DNA of 38,555 nucleotides from Hydrogenophilales bacterium CG_4_10_14_3_um_filter_63_21 (GTDB lineage: Bacteria > Pseudomonadota > Gammaproteobacteria > Burkholderiales > Thiobacillaceae), in contig PFJX01000016.1 of the NCBI GenBank assembly GCA_002784045.1, positions 318 to 38,872 of the forward strand, written 5' to 3'. Both the position numbers and the translations under genes were made by a program. The notes beneath the pieces are model-generated. The model ran no database searches. It was not told the origin of the DNA and saw nothing but the letters and a program-made list of their open reading frames with translations. Position 1 is the stretch's first letter. The number at the start of each line of letters is the position of its first letter. This document shows positions 1-8,745 of the stretch, piece after piece.

Positions 1-208
1 AATGATGGGCATGAACTCTTCGGCGACCTGCGTATCGCCCCGTTCCGCGATGGACACGTGGCTGTAGCCGCGCTTGCTGAGGCCGGCATAGCCGCTCCAA
101 TCATCTGTGATGATCCGGGTGTCAAGTCCCGCCTGTTCATAAACGCACTCCGCAGCGAAGTCGCGGGGATCCGTCCGAACGGAGCGGCTATCGGCGACTC
201 CCACCCAA
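1..208 (-). pseudogene. IS1595/ISXO2-type transposase remnant
   Basis: Read on the minus strand, this stretch encodes an open frame with TRIITDDWSGYAGLSKRGYS, followed by HVSIAERGDTQVAEEF. That is the characteristic C-terminal half of ISXO2-like (IS1595 family) DDE transposases, where the third acidic region is DDWSGY. The frame runs off the left edge of the window, so its C-terminus is not visible. Its N-terminal half is missing because the hemW stop codon lies immediately upstream. The residues upstream of about position 150 (DSRSVRTDPRDF) are less convincing and may not be transposase. I see no inverted repeat here. It looks like a 5'-truncated insertion sequence residue left just after hemW. 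Family assignment is by motif recognition only. Confidence 0.7.
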
Positions 209-1429
209 TCAAAGAAAAATCTGCAACAACTCATTGAGAAAACGCCGCCCCGTCTCGCTGGGGCGCACATTGTGCAGTTCCCGTAGCAGCAAGCCGCGCC
301 GTTGCGCTTCCGCCAGGCCGGCTTCGGCGGCGGCGATGGAGAGGCCGGTGCGGGCCTCGAACAGGCGCGGGTCGAAGCCTTGGTTCAAGCGCAGGGCATT
401 CATCATGAATTCGAATACGCGGTCGCCACGGCTCAACTGGCGGGTTTCGGCGATATGCCCCGGTGGGCTTGCAAACACCGCGTCCATGTAGGCCTTCGGG
501 TGCTTCAGGCGGGCTTGGCGTTCGATGCGGTCGTGGAAATGGTTTACCCCCGGCTCGGGAAAGACGCCCGAGCCGCCCCCCGAGGGGGCCAAGTCGTTCT
601 TGGGGCGGCCCGGCGAACGACTTGTGAGTTTGCCGTGGGCGCCGGCGCCGAGGCCGAGGTAGTCGCCGAAGGTCCAGTAGTTGAGGTTGTGGCGGCAGCG
701 CGATCCCGGCCGGGCGAAGGCGGAGGTTTCGTAGTGCTCGTAGCCGGCGGCGACGAGCAGGTCTTCGGCTTGAAGCTGCATGTCGGCGGAAAGATCGTCG
801 TCGGGCAGGGCCGGCGGCGCTGCCGCGAACGGGGTGTTGGGTTCCAGGGTGAGGTGGTAGGCGGAGAGGTGCGCCGGGCCGAGCGCGAGGGCGGTTTCCA
901 GGTCGGCGCGCGCTTGTTCCAGGTTTTGCCCGGGCAGCGCATACATCAGGTCGAGATTGACCGTCTCGAACAGGCCGATGGCCGCTTCCGCCGCTGTGCG
1001 CGCTTCCTGGTCGTCGTGGATGCGGCCGAGTGCCTTCAGGTGTTCCGGGTTGAAGCTCTGGATGCCGAGCGAGAGGCGATTGACGCCCGCTTCGCGATAG
1101 CCGCGAAAGCGCGCCGCCTCGAAGGTGCCGGGGTTGGCTTCCAGGGTGATTTCCGCCAGCGGCGAGACCCGCAACAGGGTGCGCAGGGTGGTGAGCAGGC
1201 GGTCGATGCCGGCGGGCGTGAACAGGCTGGGGGTGCCGCCGCCGATGAAGATGCTCGTTACCTCGCGCCCCCACACTTCAGGCAAGGCCAGTTCGAGGTC
1301 GCGGGTGAGGGCATCGAGATAGCGCGCCTCCGGGATTTCCTCGCGCTGGGCGTGGGAGTTGAAGTCGCAGTATGGGCATTTGCGCACGCACCAGGGAATG
1401 TGGACGTAGACCGAGAGCGGAGGCTGCAT
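209..1429 (-). CDS. hemW: Radical-SAM haem chaperone HemW, with in-frame repeat insertion
   Basis: HemW is a radical SAM protein of the HemN/CPO-like family that handles haem trafficking. The 406-residue product has the Fe4S4 motif CVRKCPYC (Cys14, Cys18, Cys21) and the SAM-binding GGGTPS at residues 63-68. Most family members run straight from GAGAHGK to a RI.RQ...KHP segment. Here about 30 extra residues (268-298, including RPKNDLAPSGGGSG) intervene, and they coincide with a palindromic repeat at 552-624. The start at 1429 places the conserved YVHIPWC near the N-terminus. An in-frame ATG at 1462 would add 11 residues. Neither start has a clear Shine-Dalgarno. In related genomes hemW usually follows rdgB; here a divergent two-component pair separates them. 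Function is likely retained because the frame is open throughout. Confidence 0.93.
   Translation of the reverse strand: MQPPLSVYVHIPWCVRKCPYCDFNSHAQREEIPEARYLDALTRDLELALPEVWGREVTSIFIGGGTPSLFTPAGIDRLLTTLRTLLRVSPLAEITLEANPGTFEAARFRGYREAGVNRLSLGIQSFNPEHLKALGRIHDDQEARTAAEAAIGLFETVNLDLMYALPGQNLEQARADLETALALGPAHLSAYHLTLEPNTPFAAAPPALPDDDLSADMQLQAEDLLVAAGYEHYETSAFARPGSRCRHNLNYWTFGDYLGLGAGAHGKLTSRSPGRPKNDLAPSGGGSGVFPEPGVNHFHDRIERQARLKHPKAYMDAVFASPPGHIAETRQLSRGDRVFEFMMNALRLNQGFDPRLFEARTGLSIAAAEAGLAEAQRRGLLLRELHNVRPSETGRRFLNELLQIFL
552..624. repeat. Palindromic repeat (family C) inside hemW
   Basis: Two hairpins lie back to back within the hemW coding sequence. The first has arms GGCTCGGG (552-559) and CCCGAGCC (567-574). 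The second has arms CAAGTCGTTC (590-599) and GAACGACTTG (615-624). The part from 570 to 624 matches an intergenic sequence at 15001-15069 (shared GAGCCGCC, GGGGGCCAAGTCG, TTGGGGCGGC and CGACTTG blocks). This is therefore a dispersed repeat, not hemW-specific sequence. It keeps the reading frame. Confidence 0.75.
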
Positions 1430-1460
1430 GGTGGGTGTTGGGCTAAAGAGAATCGCGGAC

Positions 1461-2222
1461 ATGGCCGATAGTATGAGCGATGCCAACCTGGCCACAGCCC
1501 CTGACAAGATGACCGACTTCCCCAACCCCGTGAACGCCGAACCCGGCATGAGCATGAGCCATTTTCTGGTGTCGTCGGTGCACGACATGAAAAACTCGTT
1601 GGCGGTGATGGCGGATTTCCTGGAAACCGCCCTGGCGCAAGCGGCGGATCCCGCCACCCCACTCTATCGGCAGGCCAGCCAGGCGCTCTACGAGACGCGG
1701 CGCATCAACGACCACCTGATCCAGCTTCTCGCCCTGTACAAGATCGAGCAGGATTTCTACCCATTCGATCCACGGGAACAAAATCTCGCCGACCTGGCGC
1801 TCGACGCCTTGTCCCGCGTGGCCAACCTGGCGCAAGCGCGCGGCATCAGCCTGGAATATGAGTGTCCCGACGATCTCCACGCCTGGTTCGATTACGAGTT
1901 GATCGTGGGGGTGCTGGTACAGGCGCTACACAATGCCCTGCACTACGCGCGCGGCCGCGTGCTCTGCCTGATCGCGGCGGACCCGCGCGGCGGCATCAGC
2001 ATCCGGGTGGAAGACAACGGCCCGGGTTTTCCCGATTTCCTGCTGCGACAAGGCGCTTCGCACCAGCGTGAGATCAGCTTCGAAACCGGCAGCACCGGGC
2101 TGGGCCTGTATTTCGCCAGCGTAGTGGCCGGCCTGCATCGCGGCGGCGAACGCAACGGCAGCACCCGCCTGGAAAATGAGGGCTCCCTCGGCGGTGGCTG
2201 TTTCGTCCTGGAATTACCGTGA
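1461..2222 (+). CDS. Soluble sensor histidine kinase without a recognisable sensor domain
   Basis: The 253-residue protein carries a dimerisation/phosphoacceptor segment around HDMKNSL (His41), then a HATPase domain. That domain has the N box HNALHYA (Asn158), the G1 box VEDNGPGF (residues 183-190) and the G2 box GSTGLGL (210-216). There is no membrane segment and only about 35 residues before the H box, so input must come from the N-terminal tail or from a partner protein. The start at 1461 is preceded by AAAGAG at 1445-1450; an upstream in-frame ATG at 1428 would overlap the hemW start. The last codons overlap the next gene as GTGA, so kinase and regulator are translationally coupled. Kinase activity is inferred from motifs; the signal is unknown. 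Confidence 0.85.
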   Translation: MADSMSDANLATAPDKMTDFPNPVNAEPGMSMSHFLVSSVHDMKNSLAVMADFLETALAQAADPATPLYRQASQALYETRRINDHLIQLLALYKIEQDFYPFDPREQNLADLALDALSRVANLAQARGISLEYECPDDLHAWFDYELIVGVLVQALHNALHYARGRVLCLIAADPRGGISIRVEDNGPGFPDFLLRQGASHQREISFETGSTGLGLYFASVVAGLHRGGERNGSTRLENEGSLGGGCFVLELP

Positions 2223-3844
2223 AGATTCATAACCTCCCGCTCCCCGACTTCTCGCGGAAGTCATTTCTCATCGTCGAAGACTACGAAGGCATGCGCGGCA
2301 TCCTGCGCGACCTCCTCGGCCGCGCCGGCGCCACCCGCATCGACTTCGCCGCCAGCGGCGACAGCGCCCTGACGATGCTGGAGAAGACCCGTTACGACGC
2401 CGTGCTCTGCGATCTGCATCTCGGCCAAGGGAAGAACGGCCAGCAGGTGCTGGAAGAAGCGCGGCTGCGCCAACTCCTCGCGCCCCATGGCGTCTGGCTC
2501 ATGATCAGCGCGGAGAAAAGCTCGGAAATGGTCATGGGCACCGCCGAAACGCGGCCCGACGACTACCTGGTCAAGCCGATCTCGGAAACCCTGCTGTTCA
2601 TCCGCTTGCGGCACCAGATGGACAAGAAGCAGGTGCTGGCGCCAATCGAGCAGGCCATGCGCGACCACGAGTACCTCAAGGCCATGCGCCTGGTCGACCA
2701 GCTCCTCGCCACACACTCCGCATATACCTGGGATCTGAAACGCCTGAAAGCGGAACTCGCCCTGCAATCGGGCGACCTGGAACAGGCCCGCGCCGTGTTC
2801 GAGGACGCCCTGGGCCAGCGCGATCTGCCCTGGGCTCGCCTGGGACTGGCGCGCATCCTGTTCCAGGACAACCAATTGGAACAAGCCCGCCAGCATCTGC
2901 TGCGAATCACGGGCGGCAGCCGCGCCTACCTGGACGCCCACGACTGGCTGGCGCGAACGCTGGAAAGCCTGGGCGACCTGGATGGCGCCCAGAAAGCGCT
3001 CGAGCACGCCCTCTCGCTGTCGCCGCATGTCGCCGCTCGGCAATCCAGCCTGGGCGAGGTGGCCGCCCGGCGTGGCGATCTCGAAACCGCCGCGCGAGCC
3101 TACCGGCGCGGCATTGAACTGGCGCGCAATTCCCGGAATGCGTCCGTGGAGCCTTACCTGAGCCTGGCGCGCGTGCTCCTGGCGCGCGGCGAGAGCGGCG
3201 AGGCGGCCGAGGTGATCGGCCGCCTCGGCGTTGACATGAAGCACGACAGCAACGCGCAATTCCTGGCGCGTGTGATGGAAATTCCGATCCGCCTGAACAG
3301 CGGCGGCGAGCAGGCCGCGAGTCAACTGCTGGCTGAGCTGGCCCCCAGCCTGCGCCACGACGCGCATCGACTGCCGCCGGAACTGGCCTTCGACCTGGCC
3401 GGGCCACTCCTGCAACTGGGGGATAGGGAAACGCTCGACGCCGTGTTCACCAACCTGCTGGCCAACCACCACGAGCACCCCGACTACGCGAACCGGGTGC
3501 GCACGCTCTATGCCGAGGCGGGACGCGAGGAGGAAGGGGTGAAGCTGGTGGAGGAGGCGACTCGATCCGCCCTGGATATCATGGACCGGGGCGTGAGCCT
3601 GTCACGCGCCGGCAAACTCGACGAAGCCCTGACCCTGCTCCGCGAAGCGTGCCACAAGCTACCGGGCAACCCGCGCCTACTGCTCAACCACGCCTACCTG
3701 CTCATCACCCACATGGAACAACACGGCCGCGACTTGCACCTGGTCTATGAAGCCCTGGAGTGCATCAAGACCGCCCGCCGCTCGGCGCCGCATGACAAAC
3801 GCGTGGGGGAGTTGTTGGCGAAACTGGAACAGGTTGGAGCGTAG
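2219..3844 (+). CDS. Response regulator with receiver domain and TPR array
   Basis: A CheY-like receiver occupies residues 14-130. It has the acidic pair Glu20-Asp21, the phosphoacceptor Asp65 in CDLHLG, Ser97 and Lys119 in LVKP. The rest of the 541 residues is alpha-helical tetratricopeptide-like repeat, for example the segments around ARLGLARILFQDNQLEQAR and GDLETAARAYRRGIELAR. There is no DNA-binding or enzymatic output domain, so phosphorylation probably switches a protein-protein interaction surface. The start is GTG at 2219, overlapping the kinase TGA by four bases; no ATG is available nearby. It forms a cognate pair with the upstream kinase. The stop TAG at 3842 lies inside a GTAG-bounded repeat. 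The partner of the TPR array is unknown. Confidence 0.85.
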   Translation: MKIHNLPLPDFSRKSFLIVEDYEGMRGILRDLLGRAGATRIDFAASGDSALTMLEKTRYDAVLCDLHLGQGKNGQQVLEEARLRQLLAPHGVWLMISAEKSSEMVMGTAETRPDDYLVKPISETLLFIRLRHQMDKKQVLAPIEQAMRDHEYLKAMRLVDQLLATHSAYTWDLKRLKAELALQSGDLEQARAVFEDALGQRDLPWARLGLARILFQDNQLEQARQHLLRITGGSRAYLDAHDWLARTLESLGDLDGAQKALEHALSLSPHVAARQSSLGEVAARRGDLETAARAYRRGIELARNSRNASVEPYLSLARVLLARGESGEAAEVIGRLGVDMKHDSNAQFLARVMEIPIRLNSGGEQAASQLLAELAPSLRHDAHRLPPELAFDLAGPLLQLGDRETLDAVFTNLLANHHEHPDYANRVRTLYAEAGREEEGVKLVEEATRSALDIMDRGVSLSRAGKLDEALTLLREACHKLPGNPRLLLNHAYLLITHMEQHGRDLHLVYEALECIKTARRSAPHDKRVGELLAKLEQVGA

Positions 3845-3925
3845 GTCGGAACGCGAAGCGGTTCCGACAAGCGGTTCCGACAATCGAGCCACGGTGTCGG
3901 ATCGCCCTACGGGCATCCAACCTAC
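3841..3925. repeat. GTAG-bounded paired palindrome (family B, copy 1)
   Basis: The element starts GTAGGT and ends ACCTAC. Its left half is GTAGGTCGGAACGCG with a matching GCGGTTCCGAC arm. Its right half is GGATCGCCCTACGGGCATCC, itself a hairpin. GCGGTTCCGACAA is tandemly duplicated (3858-3883). The left GTAG supplies the TAG stop of the receiver-TPR gene, and the right CTAC supplies the TAG stop of convergent rdgB. Similar elements lie at 22368-22444 and 28679-28756. GTAG at the hairpin foot is the known signature of REP sequences. Confidence 0.85.
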
Positions 3926-4509
3926 AGCTTCCCCAACTTCTCCGCCAACGCCCGCAATGCCTGGCCGCGGTGGCTGATGCCGTTCTTCTCCTCCATACCG
4001 AGTTCGGCGCCGGTGCGGCCGAAGGCGGGGATCAGGAAATAGGGGTCATAGCCAAAACCGCCGTCGCCGCGCGGCGCGTCGATGATTTCTCCGTGCCAGG
4101 CGCCCTCGGCAATGATCGGGGTGGGATCGTCGGCGTAGCGCACATAGACCATCACGCAGTAGTAATGGGCGCGGCGGTTGGCTTCGCCTTGCAGGGCTTC
4201 GATCAGCTTCTGGTTGTTGCGCTGGTCCGACTTGGGTTCGCCGGCATAGCGCGCCGAGTACACACCGGGGGCGCCGTTCAAGGCATCCACGCAGATACCC
4301 GAGTCATCCGCCAGCGCCGGCAGGCCGGTGTGGGCCGCGGCGTGCCGCGCCTTGGCGATGCAGTTTTCGACAAAGGTGACATGCGGTTCCGGGCACTCGG
4401 GTACACCGAAAGCGCCTTGCGGCATGGCTTCGAAACCCATCGGTTCGAGAATTCGGGCGATTTCGCGCAACTTGCCCGCGTTGTTGGAGGCGATGACGAT
4501 TTTTTTCAT
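3922..4509 (-). CDS. rdgB: dITP/XTP pyrophosphatase (non-canonical purine NTP phosphatase)
   Basis: RdgB hydrolyses dITP, dXTP and ITP to monophosphates and keeps deaminated purines out of nucleic acid. The 195-residue product shows the family signatures: SNNAGK near the N-terminus, FVENCIAKARHAA, the catalytic/metal segment ALADDSGICVDALNGAPGVY, SARYAG, GFGYDPYF and SHRGQALRAL at the C-terminus. The start at 4509 (MKKIVIASNN) fits the family; an in-frame ATG 11 codons upstream would lie in the spacer after rph. It follows rph by 29 bases in the same direction and is probably cotranscribed with it. A small GTAGCG-CCGA-CGCTAC palindrome lies in its leader. The stop is a TAG within the family B repeat. 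Confidence 0.95.
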   Translation of the reverse strand: MKKIVIASNNAGKLREIARILEPMGFEAMPQGAFGVPECPEPHVTFVENCIAKARHAAAHTGLPALADDSGICVDALNGAPGVYSARYAGEPKSDQRNNQKLIEALQGEANRRAHYYCVMVYVRYADDPTPIIAEGAWHGEIIDAPRGDGGFGYDPYFLIPAFGRTGAELGMEEKNGISHRGQALRALAEKLGKL

Positions 4510-4520
4510 GTGGGTGTCCA

Positions 4521-4536
4521 GTAGCGCCGACGCTAC
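4521..4536. repeat. Miniature GTAGCG/CGCTAC palindrome (reduced family A)
   Basis: GTAGCG-CCGA-CGCTAC is a perfect 6-bp-arm palindrome between rph and rdgB. It has the same GTAGCGCCG start and CGCTAC end as the longer family A elements at 8746, 16692, 18534 and 26892. It could be a decayed or minimal copy, and it sits 11 bases upstream of the rdgB start codon. Confidence 0.5.
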
Positions 4537-4538
4537 AT

Positions 4539-5264
4539 TCATGCCAATGCACTACGCTGCAAGGCCATCAATTCGCGAATGCCTTTCTCGGCCAGGTCGA
4601 GCAGCGCGTTCAATTCTGTGCGGGTGAACGCCACACCTTCCGCCGTGCCCTGCACTTCGATCAGGCTTTTCTCCCCCAGCATCACCACATTCATATCGGT
4701 ATCGCAGGCGACGTCCTCGGCATAGTCGAGGTCGAGCACTGGAATGCCGTTCCAGATACCCACGGAGATGGCGGCGACTTGGCCGTGCATGGCGTTGGCG
4801 GGGAGTTTGCCCTCCCGCACCAACCACTCCACGGCGTCATGAACCGCTACCCAGGCGCCGGTGATGCTGGCGGTGCGGGTGCCCCCATCGGCCTGGAGCA
4901 CGTCGCAATCGACTTGAATGGTGCGTGCGCCGAGCTGGTCCAGATCCACCGCCGCGCGGAGTGAGCGGCCGATCAGCCGCTGAATTTCCTGGGTGCGGCC
5001 GGATTGCTTGCCGCGCGCGGCTTCGCGGTCACCGCGGGTGTGGGTGGCGCGCGGCAACATGCCGTATTCGGCGGTGAGCCAGCCCGCGCCGGTGCCTTTC
5101 ACATGCGCGGGCACTTTCTCCAGCACGCTGGCGGTGCACAGCACTTGGGTATCGCCGCATTCCACCAGCACGCTGCCTTCGGCGTGTTTGCTGTAATTGC
5201 GGGTCAGGCGCACGGCGCGCAATTGGTCGGCGGCGCGCCCGGAGGGGCGTTGTGGTTCAGACAT
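4539..5264 (-). CDS. rph: RNase PH
   Basis: RNase PH is a phosphorolytic 3'-5' exoribonuclease that trims tRNA 3' ends. The 241-residue product is close to the usual 238. It contains [53 protein letters not shown] and [18 protein letters not shown], all hallmark segments of the family, including the phosphate-contacting arginines in the RSGRTQEI region. The start at 5264 ([10 protein letters not shown]) is preceded by a GAAGGA Shine-Dalgarno. The open frame extends 29 codons further upstream into PP2C sequence without family similarity. It lies between the PP2C phosphatase and rdgB in a minus-strand run with spacings of 10 and 29 bases, suggesting one transcript. Confidence 0.96.
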   Translation of the reverse strand: MSEPQRPSGRAADQLRAVRLTRNYSKHAEGSVLVECGDTQVLCTASVLEKVPAHVKGTGAGWLTAEYGMLPRATHTRGDREAARGKQSGRTQEIQRLIGRSLRAAVDLDQLGARTIQVDCDVLQADGGTRTASITGAWVAVHDAVEWLVREGKLPANAMHGQVAAISVGIWNGIPVLDLDYAEDVACDTDMNVVMLGEKSLIEVQGTAEGVAFTRTELNALLDLAEKGIRELMALQRSALA

Positions 5265-5274
5265 CGGGTTTCCT

Positions 5275-6186
5275 TCAGGAAGTGGGGTTGCGCCCCAGGG
5301 CGGTCTGAATTTCCGCCAGCGCGTGTTCGAGTTCGTAATCGCTGCCGGCAAGCTCGGCTATTTCCTTGCCGCCGAGGCGTTTCAACTGGGTGGTAAAGCC
5401 GTCCAGGCCGAGGTCATCGGCCTGCACCAGTTCGTCGTCATCAAATTTTTCTTCGCCGAAACGCATCGCCACGGCCGAGAGGTTGTCGGCGTACTGGCCA
5501 GCGCGGAATTCGGCATGGTCAAGCATGTTCTTCACCGCCCGCTCGAGCGGATAGGCGCGCAGGGTGGAAAGTATTTCCTGCGGGTTGAGTTCGCTCCAGA
5601 CCCCATCGCTGCACAGATAGAGCACATCGCCTTCGGCGAGTTTGACCGGCGTTTCCAGCTCGATGTCCGGCAGCATGTAACCGCCCACCGAGTTATAGAG
5701 CTTGTTGCGATCCGGGTGCACGCCCATCTGGTCTTCTTCCAGAAGGCCGTCGTCCACCAGTTGCTGCACGGCCGAGTGGTCGTGGGTGCGGGATTTGAGC
5801 GCGCGCCGATTGAAGTGGTAGAGCCGGGAATCGCCGACATGGGCCCAGCAGGCCTGGTTTTTCTGCACCACGCAGACCACGCAGGTGGTCCGCGGCGGCT
5901 CCGCCATTTTGTGGCGCATGGCGTATTCGTTGATGGCGTCATGGGCGGCATAAATGCCGTCCAGCAAGAACGAGGCCATATCCACCAGCAGGGGTTTGGC
6001 GCGCGCCTTGAACAGCCCGGTGATGACCTGCACGGCGAGTTGCGAGGCGATCTCGCCGCGCGCATGGCCGCCCATGCCATCGGCCAACACCATCAGCAGG
6101 GCATCCGAGGTATAGGCATATCCCACCCGATCCTCGTTGTAAGGGCGGCCACCGCAACGGCTGGCCTGGTAGACGACGTATTTCAT
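5275..6186 (-). CDS. PP2C-family serine/threonine phosphatase
   Basis: This is a 303-residue, soluble, metal-dependent protein phosphatase of the PP2C/Stp1 type. Visible metal-ligand motifs, in order, are NEDRVG (residues 17-22), [12 protein letters not shown] (about 35-46), [26 protein letters not shown] and [10 protein letters not shown]. The C-terminal 60 residues after the catalytic core are acidic and helical, with no recognised domain. The ATG at 6186 starts two bases after the stop of the upstream kinase gene, so the two are a translationally linked kinase/phosphatase pair, the usual arrangement for reversible Ser/Thr phosphorylation modules. Its substrates cannot be read from the sequence; rph and rdgB downstream are probably only operon neighbours. 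Confidence 0.92.
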   Translation of the reverse strand: MKYVVYQASRCGGRPYNEDRVGYAYTSDALLMVLADGMGGHARGEIASQLAVQVITGLFKARAKPLLVDMASFLLDGIYAAHDAINEYAMRHKMAEPPRTTCVVCVVQKNQACWAHVGDSRLYHFNRRALKSRTHDHSAVQQLVDDGLLEEDQMGVHPDRNKLYNSVGGYMLPDIELETPVKLAEGDVLYLCSDGVWSELNPQEILSTLRAYPLERAVKNMLDHAEFRAGQYADNLSAVAMRFGEEKFDDDELVQADDLGLDGFTTQLKRLGGKEIAELAGSDYELEHALAEIQTALGRNPTS

Positions 6187-6188
6187 GC

Positions 6189-7124
6189 TTACCTGTTTAT
6201 GCGTTCTTTTATCAAGGCCAGCAAGCTGGGCTTGTGTTCACGTGACACCCGGGCCATTTCGATCAGCCGCTTTTGCACCGCGAATACGCTTTGCGGGCGT
6301 TCGGTGTAGTTGAGCTTGAGCATGGTATCGACCAGATCCAGCAATTCTTTGGAAAACAGCCCGGCATGGCTCTTGCTTACCGGCAGTAACTTGTCCTTGT
6401 CCATGCGCTGGTCGGATGGCTGCGGCGGGGCTTTCGCGATACAGGCATAGAGGGTGGCGCCGACACTGTAGATGTCGGTCCATGGCCCCAGGCGGTCGCG
6501 CTGGTTGTATTGCTCGGGCGCGGCAAAGCCCGGGGTGTACATGGGCGAGGCGGCCTGGAAATCGTAGGTCAACGCATGTCGGGCGGCGCCGAAGTCGATC
6601 AGCACGGGTGAGCCGTCGGCGTGGATGTAGATGTTCGAGGGCTTGATGTCGAGATGCAGGATCTTGTGGGCGTGGACTTCGCGCAGGCCGTTGAGCAACT
6701 GCACGAAAACACTGCGAATGAAGGACTCGCGCAGGGGTTCCTTGATGCCGGTGATGTGGCGTTGCAGGGTTTTGCCCTGCTCGAACTTCATCACCATGTA
6801 GACCGTTTCATTGGCGCGGAAGAAGTTGGTCACGCGCACCACGTTGGGGTGGTGAATGCCAGCCAGCGCCCTGCCCTCCTCGAAAAAACATTTCATGCCA
6901 TAACGGAATGAAGCCTCCTTGTCTTCCGCCAGAGGATGCACCGTGCCAAGTTTGCCGCGCGCCACCACCCCGCCAGGCAGGTACTCCTTGATGGCGACCG
7001 CTTGCCCCTCGCTGTCATAGGCCAGATACACCAATGAAAAACCGCCACCACCGATGCGGCGGTCGATCACATACTCACCCAGGTGATAGTTCCGGGGCAG
7101 CGGTTCGATGGGTTGGAAGGCCAT
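6189..7124 (-). CDS. Soluble Ser/Thr protein kinase
   Basis: The 311-residue product is essentially a bare Hanks-type kinase domain. It has the glycine loop RIGGGGFSLVY (24-33), ATP lysine Lys46 in VAIKEYLPGG, the catalytic loop HLDIKPSN (157-164, Asp159 and Lys161) and DFGAARH (177-183). The catalytic loop is HLD rather than HRD, so this is a non-RD kinase that should not depend on activation-loop phosphorylation in the usual way. There is no membrane segment, PASTA or other sensor domain. It is followed two bases later by the PP2C gene. It is divergent from yicC with a 65-base spacer that must hold both promoters. Targets are unknown. Confidence 0.92.
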   Translation of the reverse strand: MAFQPIEPLPRNYHLGEYVIDRRIGGGGFSLVYLAYDSEGQAVAIKEYLPGGVVARGKLGTVHPLAEDKEASFRYGMKCFFEEGRALAGIHHPNVVRVTNFFRANETVYMVMKFEQGKTLQRHITGIKEPLRESFIRSVFVQLLNGLREVHAHKILHLDIKPSNIYIHADGSPVLIDFGAARHALTYDFQAASPMYTPGFAAPEQYNQRDRLGPWTDIYSVGATLYACIAKAPPQPSDQRMDKDKLLPVSKSHAGLFSKELLDLVDTMLKLNYTERPQSVFAVQKRLIEMARVSREHKPSLLALIKERINR

Positions 7125-7189
7125 GTAATTCAGGCTTGGGTGCGGGGTAAGATGCGCCGATTTGAATTCGCCGAAGGATAACCAAGATC

Positions 7190-8086
7190 GTGTCAGCCAT
7201 GAAGGAAACTCTACACAGCATGACCGGCTATGCCGCCGAATCCGCCGATATCGCGGGTGCCCACGTCACTTTGGAACTCCGCGCGGTCAACTCCCGCTTT
7301 CTCGATCTCTCGTTCCGCATGGGCGAGGACTTCCGCGCGCTGGAACCCGCATTACGCGAACACATCACGGGGAAGGTCAAACGCGGCAAGCTGGAATGCC
7401 GCCTGAATCTGGTCGCACGTGCCGACGCAGCGCTGCCGACTGAACTCAATACCGCCCTGCTCGATCAGCTTGGCGCCCTCTCCGCGTCCGCGCGCCACGC
7501 CTTTCCGGAAGCCGCCGGCCTCTCCGTGGCGGAAATCCTGCGCTGGCCCGGCATGTTGGGGGAGAACACACTGGATACCGATGCCCTGCAAGCCGGCACC
7601 CTGGCGATGCTCGACCGCGCCCTGGTTCACTTCAACGCTAGCCGCGCACGCGAAGGCGACAAGCTGAAAGCCGTCATCCTGGAGCGTCTGCGAGGGATGC
7701 GCGAGCACGTCGCCCGCATCCGCCCGCGCACCCCGGAAATCGTCGCCGCCTACCGGGAAAAACTCGGCTTACGCCTGGCGGAACTGCTGCCAAATTTGTC
7801 AAATGTGCTGGATCATGACCGCCTCCACCAGGAAGTCGCCCTGTTCGCGCAGAAGATCGACGTCGACGAAGAACTCGACCGCCTGCTCACTCACCTCGAT
7901 GAAGTCGAAAGGGTACTGGGCAGCGGTGGCGCCGCTGGCAAACGGCTGGATTTTCTGATGCAGGAACTCAACCGCGAAGCCAACACCCTGGGCTCTAAAT
8001 CGGTTTCCCTGGAACTCACCCAGACGGCGGTTGAACTCAAGGTGTTGATCGAACAGATGCGCGAACAGATCCAGAACATCGAGTAA
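7190..8086 (+). CDS. yicC: YicC-family endoribonuclease
   Basis: YicC proteins are endoribonucleases linked to small-RNA turnover and stationary-phase survival. The 298-residue product has the family's N-terminal SMTGYA, LRAVNSRFLDLSFRMG, and the C-terminal acidic run KRLDFLMQELNREANTLGSKS with ELKVLIEQMREQIQNIE, nearly identical in pattern across the family. The GTG at 7190 is preceded by AAGGA at 7174-7178. An ATG at 7199 (MKETLHSMTGYA) is equally compatible with the protein and would have poorer ribosome-site spacing. Gmk begins 12 bases downstream; the yicC-gmk pair is a widely conserved arrangement. Confidence 0.93.
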   Translation: MSAMKETLHSMTGYAAESADIAGAHVTLELRAVNSRFLDLSFRMGEDFRALEPALREHITGKVKRGKLECRLNLVARADAALPTELNTALLDQLGALSASARHAFPEAAGLSVAEILRWPGMLGENTLDTDALQAGTLAMLDRALVHFNASRAREGDKLKAVILERLRGMREHVARIRPRTPEIVAAYREKLGLRLAELLPNLSNVLDHDRLHQEVALFAQKIDVDEELDRLLTHLDEVERVLGSGGAAGKRLDFLMQELNREANTLGSKSVSLELTQTAVELKVLIEQMREQIQNIE

Positions 8087-8708
<622 letters not shown>

Positions 8709-8710
<2 letters not shown>

Positions 8711-8739
8711 TGCGGTGCGCTTTGCTTACCGCATCCTAC
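8709..8739. repeat. GATGCGGT/ACCGCATC hairpin (family E)
   Basis: Arms GATGCGGT (8709-8716) and ACCGCATC (8728-8735) enclose an 11-base loop and are followed by CTAC (8736-8739). On the minus strand it reads GTAGGATGCGGT, so it too has a GTAG foot. It abuts the gmk stop codon and is followed seven bases later by the larger family A palindrome. GTAGGATGTGGT at 13591-13602, at the pabB stop, may be a decayed copy. Confidence 0.6.
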
Positions 8740-8745
8740 GGGCTG

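Noticed and set aside
2261-3478. Long minus-strand open frame (405 codons) opposite the receiver-TPR gene
   Set aside because: It is the antisense shadow of a high-GC gene with clear receiver and TPR motifs on the plus strand; the antisense product has no domain and is glutamine/valine-rich in the usual shadow pattern.
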